Positions 57,575 through 64,000 of a DNA stretch of 64,000 nt are shown in pieces; position 1 is the first letter of the stretch; each line of letters opens with the position of its first letter. This stretch comes from Ephydatia muelleri. Its lineage: Eukaryota > Porifera > Demospongiae > Spongillida > Spongillidae. The stretch spans positions 2,457,319 to 2,521,318 of the forward strand of contig JABACO010000006.1 in assembly GCA_013339895.1 (NCBI GenBank), read 5' to 3'. The notes under the pieces are model-generated. The model was not told the origin of the DNA and searched no databases. It worked only from the letters and a program-made list of their open reading frames with translations. Position numbers and translations under genes: made by a program.

Positions 57575-57767
57575 TAATAAGACCTATTGGTGTTGGGGCA
57601 CTGAAGCAAAGTGGGCACTATCGCAGCTAGCTTCTCACTTGACCACACGTCAGAACTGCCCAAAGTCTGAAGCTGTCACAGCCCTATATCAGAGACTAAG
57701 CATGACCTTTGTAAGGGCAAATGTGAGGGCTCTTCTTTCAAGGGCCATCTCAGATGCAGGCTACTGA
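57575..57767 (+). pseudogene. LINE 3' end fragment
   Basis: GTEAKWALSQLASHL...ALYQRLSMTFVRANVRALLSRAIS matches the last 60 residues of the copy ending at 58888. Only the tail is present. Confidence 0.6.
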
Positions 57768-57869
57768 AATATTATTTAGTCTAGGTGGTAGGTTATGTGC
57801 TTGTTTATCTGTATTGTTATAATGATGTTTAATAATAAGAATTGTGTATACATACGCTATACATTTTTT

Positions 57870-58888
57870 GTTAAAACCAAAAAATATTATGGTCTTGGCT
57901 TAAGATCAGTAGCTGTTCACTCCACTGCTGCATACCTAGGCTCAATTAGCTCATCTTCCCCAGATTTGGTGTCCAGCCACTATGTCATCGATGCTATTAA
58001 CCTCTTCAATCTCCAGGTTTCTGCAGAGGATACACTATCAATCCCTTTGCCAATCAAGTCTCATCTTCAGCATGACCTGTCACAACGAATTGAGAATTGC
58101 CAATTCAATGCACTATTGGACTCTGGCAACCTGGCAGATCGGGCTCGTATACTCTCCATTTCATCTGTGCATGCCTCCTCATGGCTACAGGTAGTCCCCT
58201 CCCCTAGGTTGGGTTTTGACTTGGCTCCGAACGAAATGCAGTGGGCATCAAATGGTGGCTTGGTCTGCCTCTAACACTAGAAGTAGGTGTATGCGCTTAC
58301 TGTCCTGACAAAGCTCTGGATGCACACCATGCAGTGACCTGCAAATTTGGGGGAGATGTAGTTGCTCGCCATAATACTCTACGTAATGCAATATTTGATT
58401 TTTGCAAGCGAGCTCTGTTGAACCCAAAACTGGATGCAGGTGCTGGGTTGGGTCATGAAAGGAGGCTAACACGACCTGCAGATATACTCATTCCAAGCTG
58501 GTCCACTAGTGATAAGCCTGCAGCCATTGATGTGTCCATCACTTCTCCGCTTAAATCAAGTATTTTGTCCGAAGCGGGTGTGGTTGCAGGTGCAGCAGCA
58601 AGGCAAACGGAGGAGAGAAAGCACTCAAATAATGATTCGATCTGCTCTGAACTGGGTTGGAAGTGTGTTCCACTAGCGGTGGAGACATTTGGTGCATTGG
58701 GAAAAACTGCGGGCCAGTTTTTTGGACAACTTGCTGTACGACTTGCGGCACAAGGCAATTCAACAAAGGCTACCACGCTAAATTCCATTTATGGCAGGCT
58801 AAGTCTCCTATTAGTTCGAGCCAATGCCCGTGCTTTTATTGCAAGGTCTATCTCTGAAGCTACGACAATGGACCTGCTTGAGGGTTAG
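57870..58888 (+). pseudogene. LINE C-terminal region with R2-type endonuclease
   Basis: Two pieces meet with a frame break near 58240. The first (SISSVHASSWLQVVP) is the region after the reverse transcriptase. The second has a C-x2-C...H-x4-C zinc knuckle (CAYC...HHAVTC), GGDVVARHN, then RPADILI and AAIDVSITSPL, which resemble the PD...D catalytic pattern of the restriction-like endonuclease of R2-type LINEs. It ends LNSIYGRL...SISEATTMDLLEG, stop at 58886. The element is truncated at its 5' side; no reverse transcriptase is present. Confidence 0.65.
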
Positions 58889-58940
58889 GGTAGATTGGTG
58901 CATGGTCATTTGTATTAATATGTAAACGTTCGATTTTTTA

Positions 58941-59262
58941 ATGGCGGATGGTTTGATAATGAAGATGAAGGTGAAGTTGACTTCGAAGAGGGCTTTATTG
59001 ATGACTTCGAATGTCTTAACGAGGACGACTTTCAAAGTTACGTCTCGGGAAGTGATGATGACCTCGCTTCTGACCCGGATTTTGCGGCACCTATTGGCTA
59101 TCTCACGTGCCCGAAGATCGGGCTGCCCAGATTACAGCTCATAAGGCCTTGAAACGAGCGGAAGAAGAGCAGTTAACGTATCTATCCTTGCCATCCTCTT
59201 CGACTGCTAAAAAGAGGTCGAAGCAGTTCTTCGCTAAGAAGTGGGAACATAGGCGTCCGCTC
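58941..59262 (+). pseudogene. Acidic leader of an unrecognised protein
   Basis: GWFDNEDEGEVDFEEGF...SGSDDDLASDPDF is followed, one frame over, by VPEDRAAQITAHKALKRAEE and a Lys-rich stretch. It stops at the G-rich tract at 59274. It looks like a transposase or element leader cut off by the neighbouring hAT copy; I cannot name it. Confidence 0.35.
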
Positions 59263-59303
59263 ATTTATTTTCAGGGGGGGGGCAATGAAGACAAGAACCA
59301 AAC

Positions 59304-59305
<2 letters not shown>

Positions 59306-59343
<38 letters not shown>
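59306..59343. repeat. Poly-G run of 38 bases
   Basis: Preceded by a nine-base G run (59274-59282). The pair lies just outside the hAT gene at 59475-61948. Confidence 0.95.
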
Positions 59344-59344
<1 letters not shown>

Positions 59345-59474
59345 GCGGGACGGGGAGTGCCCCTCCCGCACGAATTCGAAGCGCAGAAAGCTTTATGTGT
59401 ACAAATGTATTTATGCGCGAAAAGTCACGAAAACAGATGCACGATTCAAAGACAGCAAAACGTTAATTAGCATA

Positions 59475-61948
59475 CTATTCTTGAAATAGAAACTGTAGGC
59501 GCCTTGGTTCAAGTCCAAATTCTGTAACCACTCTTTCAATAAATTGTTGTTTGGAAGTGCTAATCTTCTCCCTGTGAACACTGATCATGCAAAGTCCATT
59601 AAGCCGGTCTTCAGTCATGGTAGAACGTAGCCACGTTTTGACCCTTCTTAAAGGATCTTTCAACAGTGCACGTTGACACAGGAAGGGCCATTGCTGTACA
59701 AATAGCTTTGCGCACTGCAGGAAATAGTATGGCCTCGTTGAACATGTCAATGAAACCCAACTGGTTCACTTGGAATTCCCTGCTACTCCACACCTGGTAC
59801 CATGTATTTGCTTCCTCAATGAAATTATCATATCCGTATATAGAATGGATATGTTGCACAATTCTTTTGAAATCATCTAAAGTAAGTTTTGCCATTTCAG
59901 GTGGATAAAGCTTAAAGATGCTAAAGCAGGGACCATTTTCAGATGAGAATCTGAGCTGTAAAGATGAAATGATGGAATCCAGGTAAGGTACGTACACTGA
60001 TCTTCGGTAGTATTCTTCAACCGAATCGGACGGTGGATTAGAACGATGGATTTGCCTTGAAGCCAACCTGGGCATGTGAATTTCAATACCTAGGTCATTG
60101 GCTAATTCCTTTGCTTTGCAAAATATATCTCTAAAGAAACCATCACACTCCTCCCTATGTTTGGACATAATGGTTACCATTTCATGAATGTGACCCTGTA
60201 TTTTCAACAGATCAAGTTGAACTGATTGCAAGAATTGTGCTGTTGGCTACTTTGCAATGATGACTATGCATATTATGCAAGATGATGCAGTTACTGCACA
60301 GAACAACTGATGTGCTTCTTGTCGACACTTTACACTAGCACTAGCTGACTCACTCAATTCTTGAAGAGTTTGAACAATTGTGGTAAAGTTCTCGAAGAAT
60401 ACTCGTATGCTTGTGTATTTAGCAGTCCATCTAGTTTCACACAGCATTGGTATATTGGGTATTAAATGGCACCGTATAGTGCTGTCGCGAAAGAATTTGA
60501 TCACAGACTTTATTGTGCCAACAGAATTTCGCAAACACTAAGGCTGTTTAAATCATTAACAACCAGATTCAGCCTGTGTGAAGAGCAGTGAACAAAAAAT
60601 GCCTTTGGAAATTTTTGTTTGATAATAGCTTGGACTCCTCCCTGTATTCCTGCCATAGCAGAACACCCATCATAGCCCTGCCCAACCAGTTTAGACATAT
60701 CAAGGCCTATTTCCAAGCAACTATCCAAAATTGCACATGCAATTGCTTCTGCAGTCACCTGATGCAAATGAGCATAACCTAAAAACTCCTCATGGATGCG
60801 TGGAGTTGCTGAATTGGTTTCCATGTACCTAACAGCCAATGACAATTGTTCTTTGCCTGATATGTCTGCTGTTTCATCAGCCAATATTGAGAATGCTGCA
60901 GAACTATTGGCTGCTTGAACTACATCACGTTGCAGTAGCCTTCCACAAATCTCCACTATTTCATTTTGGGTCCTCACAGATGTATATCGTGCAGCATGTG
61001 AAGCTGTCTCCATATGATGTTTTAGGATTTCATCACCAGATTTAATACGAAAATGAAGCAAATCTTGAAAGTTCCCACAAGAACTAGAATGTCCACGTAA
61101 AGAAAGATCATGGGTCCCGCAAAACACGATTGAGGATACAATTGGATACAGCTTCTTCCTATTGTCCTCAATAGCAAGTGAACATCACTCAGTTTTTGAA
61201 CAACAGAAAGCTGCTTTCGCTCACATATGCTAAGGAAACTTGTTGCATCACCATGAGAGCCTTGATGCCAGCTTGATTACATGTGTTCTTTGGCATAGGA
61301 ATGAAAGTCTTTATAACGCGTAAAAGGTGTAGCAATGAAGCCGCCTTGAAAACCTCTTGAAACTTTCTGAGGAAAAAGAACACAGAACTTGCAGAAAGCT
61401 CCTTTTAGGTGACGAGAATAAGCCAACCAAGGAGAGTAGTCTTTAAGCCACAGTTGTCGAAATGAACGAGATCCCGATGCATCCTCTTTAAATTCATAGT
61501 TTTCTGGGGGAATCCAGCAGCTCGTTAGCAACTCGTACCGTCTATGATCGGGGAAATTCGTGCGGTTAACGTAGAGACCAATATCAAATTGGTTGATGTC
61601 ACGATCGACCTCGGTTGTGGTTACAGCCGACGCTGTACTGGCTGTGTGCGATTGCGAAAAAGAAACGCCAGGTTCAAAATCGGCTCGTGACTGAATGGTG
61701 GGCATAGCAGATGATTGTATGCATATGGCTGCTTCGTTTACTTCGCAGTCAGAGTCTAGGACTATGACAAGGGGTGATCCTTCATAGTCGGCTACCTGCC
61801 TAGCGCTGCTTTGTAATGTAGCATCTGACGGGGAGTTGCATACTGCTGTTGTGGATGGTGCATCACTGGTGAGTTTGACCTTTTTCACGAATCTATCCAT
61901 TCTCTCTGAACCGTATAAACACGTGCGCAAAGCTGCGGTTATCACCAC
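59475..61948 (-). pseudogene. hAT transposase, ZMYM1-like type, third copy
   Basis: From the start: a leader with MDRFVKKVKLTSD (61900), a TTF-type zinc finger region (SRSFRQLWLKDY, CKFCVLFPQ, 61380-61470), DUF4371 core (ILADETADISGKEQL, GYDGCSAMAG, HCSSHRLNLV; 60510-61127), the middle (60247-60534 and 59611-60231) and dimerisation end (VSTCTVERSF, then RRVKTWLRSTM; 59475-59660). The frame changes near 61150, 60520, 60240 and 59650. At 59650 the motif continues across the change, so that is an indel; the others may be introns or indels. Flanking G tracts at 59274-59343 and 62004-62019 may mark the termini. Confidence 0.8.
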
Positions 61949-62003
61949 GAGCTGTAGTTATAATATTTGAGTAATCATGAATATTAATAAGCTGGGGTAC
62001 GCA

Positions 62004-62035
62004 GGGGGGGGGGGGGGGGCAAATGCCCCCCCTTG
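62004..62035. repeat. G run followed by C run (fold-back)
   Basis: Sixteen G, then CAAATG, then seven C: a self-complementary G/C end near the hAT copy's outer boundary. Confidence 0.85.
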
Positions 62036-62040
62036 CCCCA

Positions 62041-62924
62041 TCGAGCGGAGCGGATGGTGGGAAGAGTATAAGAGGCTGGAAGCTGTATTGAACTCTTGGA
62101 TTATGGCACGCGATCCTGATCTGGACTTCAATAACACTGGGGACAGGGCTGATGTGGTGCGTTCGGATGGGTCGAAAAGCATGATCTCCTCGGTCATGCC
62201 GACTAAAGTCGAATAAGAGCAACATTCCACGGAGGCCGCTGCTAAAGGTGGGGCGACATCTTTTCTTCAAAAATCGCCTTTGCCTGCCGTTTCTTGCCCA
62301 CTGTTGCCCAAGTCAGCTCAGCAAAATGCACGTCGCCTAGAAGCAGAGGGTCCAGTCTGTCTTTGAGAGGCTCTGAGGGGGTGGAGGTGGCTTTGGGGTT
62401 GCTCTAGTGTATTGGATTATGTATTGCTGTATATGCATGTGGAATAATAAAAAAGATTTAAACTCACGATTAATGAAATACATGTACAACACACTAGACA
62501 AACATAAGCAGTTAGGAGGGTGGGAGCTCCCTGGCCAGGATGGCTCTGGCGATGGACAGGACCAGGGTCATATTCAATCGCCCATAAATCTCAGCCACCA
62601 CTGATGACTTGGGGGATAACATTTTAAATCACTTTAAGTTAGAGTGTATTAGGTAGCGGTGATATTCCCCTGTGGTGTCCGTATTTAGTCGGTGGGCATG
62701 TATTGGAACGACTCTCTACTTTGAAGTGGCTTGGTGACGAGGAGGAAGTGGTGCGCTCGGATAGGAAGGTGAAAGGCGTCATTATGGCGCTGAATAGCTC
62801 CGTGCAAGAGCAATTACCCGCGAAATCTGTGGTCAAGGGCTGCAAGGATCCTTTTTCAATAAACCATGTGGGTCTGCGACAGCTAGACTGGGCGCTTCAA
62901 AGTTGGGGGAATTGTTCTGGGTGA
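62041..62924 (+). other. Two related gene fragments, unrecognised
   Basis: The pieces DRADVVRSDGSKSMI (62145) and DEEEVVRSDRKVKGVI (62735) look like diverged copies of one sequence, each followed by an open stretch. Function unknown. The rest of 62230-62640 shows nothing. Confidence 0.25.
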
Positions 62925-63156
62925 GGGATATAGTTTGATGTTGTGTAGCAATAATAATGTAGATGTAATGGTAAAAATAAATAATAATAATATTTTGTTT
63001 GTCAATATTGTTGTGTAATATTTTTGTGAATAAAAAAAAAAATAAGTAGAACTGTAGATTCATTTAAAAAAATAAATAGTATAGCAATAATGTGTCTGTA
63101 TTGTACATGTATGTAGTAATGTATTTCATTAAAATAATAATAATAATCATCATCAT

Positions 63157-63841
63157 GTGGGTTCTTGGATTTCAGTCATCCCTTCTACTGGTCTGGATCT
63201 GCACCTTAACTCTGCTGAATGCCAGATAGCACTTAGATGGTGGTTGGGTCTTGACACCTCTGGAGGTTCCCTGTGTCCACATTGCCCTGATATTGCCCTT
63301 GACCCCTCCTGCAGACATGGTGGTGATGTGGTTGCAAGGCACAATCACTTGCGGGATATCTTTGCTAACTTTTGTTGCCGCCGGGCCCATCTTTCTGTGA
63401 GGGTTGAAGTGGGGTACGGCTTAGCTAGGGACCCTGTTAACTCTCGCCCTGTGGATGTCCTTGTTCAGGGATGGGACAGAGGAAAGCCTGCAGCCTTTGA
63501 CGTTACTGTTGCTTCACCCCTTACACCAGTAACCCTCAACAATGCCAGTACATCTGTGAGAGCAGCAGCCTATGCTGCTGAACTTAGAAAGCATGTGGCC
63601 AATGACACCATGCAGATGCCAGGAGTTGGGGTGGACATGTATCCCCCTAGCCGTAGAAACATACGGTAACTGGGGGATGGAGGCTCAGAGTGTTTTTTCC
63701 CATCTCTCCTCTCTACTTGCCATCGGCCAGGCCATTCCCAAACCCAAAATGCTGGGTGACATCTATGGCCACCTCAACATGTCATTGGTGAGGTCAGTGG
63801 CTAGGGCCATCATGGGGAGAGAAAATGTCTGGATAGGTTAG
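63157..63841 (+). pseudogene. LINE C-terminal region with R2-type endonuclease, second copy
   Basis: CQIALRWWLGLDTSGG, a zinc knuckle missing its central residues (CPHC...CRHGG), GDVVARHNHLRD, RPVDVLVQGW and AAFDVTVASPL. A frame break near 63590 leads to ELGWTCIPLAVETYGNWG and IYGHLNMSLVRSVARAI, stop at 63839. Preceded by (AAT)n and followed by an (AAT)n tail, as for a 5'-truncated LINE insertion. Confidence 0.65.
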
Positions 63842-63888
63842 TAGAACTGTAGGTTTGTTAGCGGCATCTAATGTAAGTTAGTCATCTT

Positions 63889-63990
63889 TATTATTATTAA
63901 AATAATGTAATTGTGTTTGTCCATTTATCCTGCTGTAGCTGTATTCAATAATAAAAATAATAATAATAATAATAATAATAATAATTAATG
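63889..63990. repeat. (AAT)n-rich LINE 3' tail
   Basis: ATTATTATTAA then a long AATAAT run, a typical microsatellite-like tail for a LINE. Confidence 0.8.
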
Positions 63991-64000
63991 ACACACATCT

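Noticed and set aside
1..64000. tRNA and rRNA genes
   Set aside because: I looked for T-loop and acceptor patterns and for conserved rRNA words and found none I could support by eye.

Overview
The window is eukaryotic and almost certainly from an early-branching animal; a demosponge is my best guess. The grounds are short introns of about 40 to 70 bases, single-pass receptor-like genes, class E (cAMP-receptor-like) seven-transmembrane genes, and a dense load of hAT, Ginger, LINE and Ty3/Gypsy elements mixed with microsatellites, minisatellites and very long G or C runs. The species call is inference; the gene content is read from the sequence. Layout: 0-3.3 kb holds a minisatellite, a putative inverted-repeat element and exons of a minus-strand transmembrane protein. 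3.33-6.66 kb is a hAT transposon with readable terminal inverted repeats and target duplication. 7.0-8.05 kb is bounded by a 39-base perfect inverted repeat. 8.13-11.53 kb (minus) is the most notable locus: an intron-rich gene that follows vertebrate RAG1 in domain order through the N-terminal zinc region, the RING and parts of the recombinase core, with a few disabling lesions. 12.4-18.0 kb (plus) carries a degraded fibronectin-type-III exon, a transmembrane exon and a cytoplasmic tail of heptapeptide repeats, interrupted by two related MITEs. 19.7-24.4 kb has an inverted-repeat element with a LINE tail and a truncated hAT. 24.7-25.75 kb is an intact class E GPCR; a second copy 10 kb downstream (34.5-35.5 kb) is broken. 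Between them lie two unclassified, decayed, probably transposon-encoded genes and two minisatellites. 36-46 kb is mostly non-coding: dispersed repeats, a short second fragment of the RAG1-like family, a 27-base minisatellite, a tyrosine-recombinase remnant and a 41-base-arm perfect palindrome. 46.76-52.13 kb is a young Ty3/Gypsy element with identical LTRs, sitting inside an intron of a minus-strand transmembrane gene whose exons lie on both sides. 53.2-57.1 kb is a Ginger1-type DNA transposon gene (integrase, GPY/F, Ulp1-like protease, PHD finger). 57.5-64 kb has several 3' ends of one LINE family with an R2-type endonuclease and a third hAT copy. Most of the DNA is therefore mobile; the probable host genes are the three transmembrane receptor-like genes and the intact GPCR. 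Many genes show single-base frame breaks. Some will be real decay and some may be assembly indels, which this sequence alone cannot separate.
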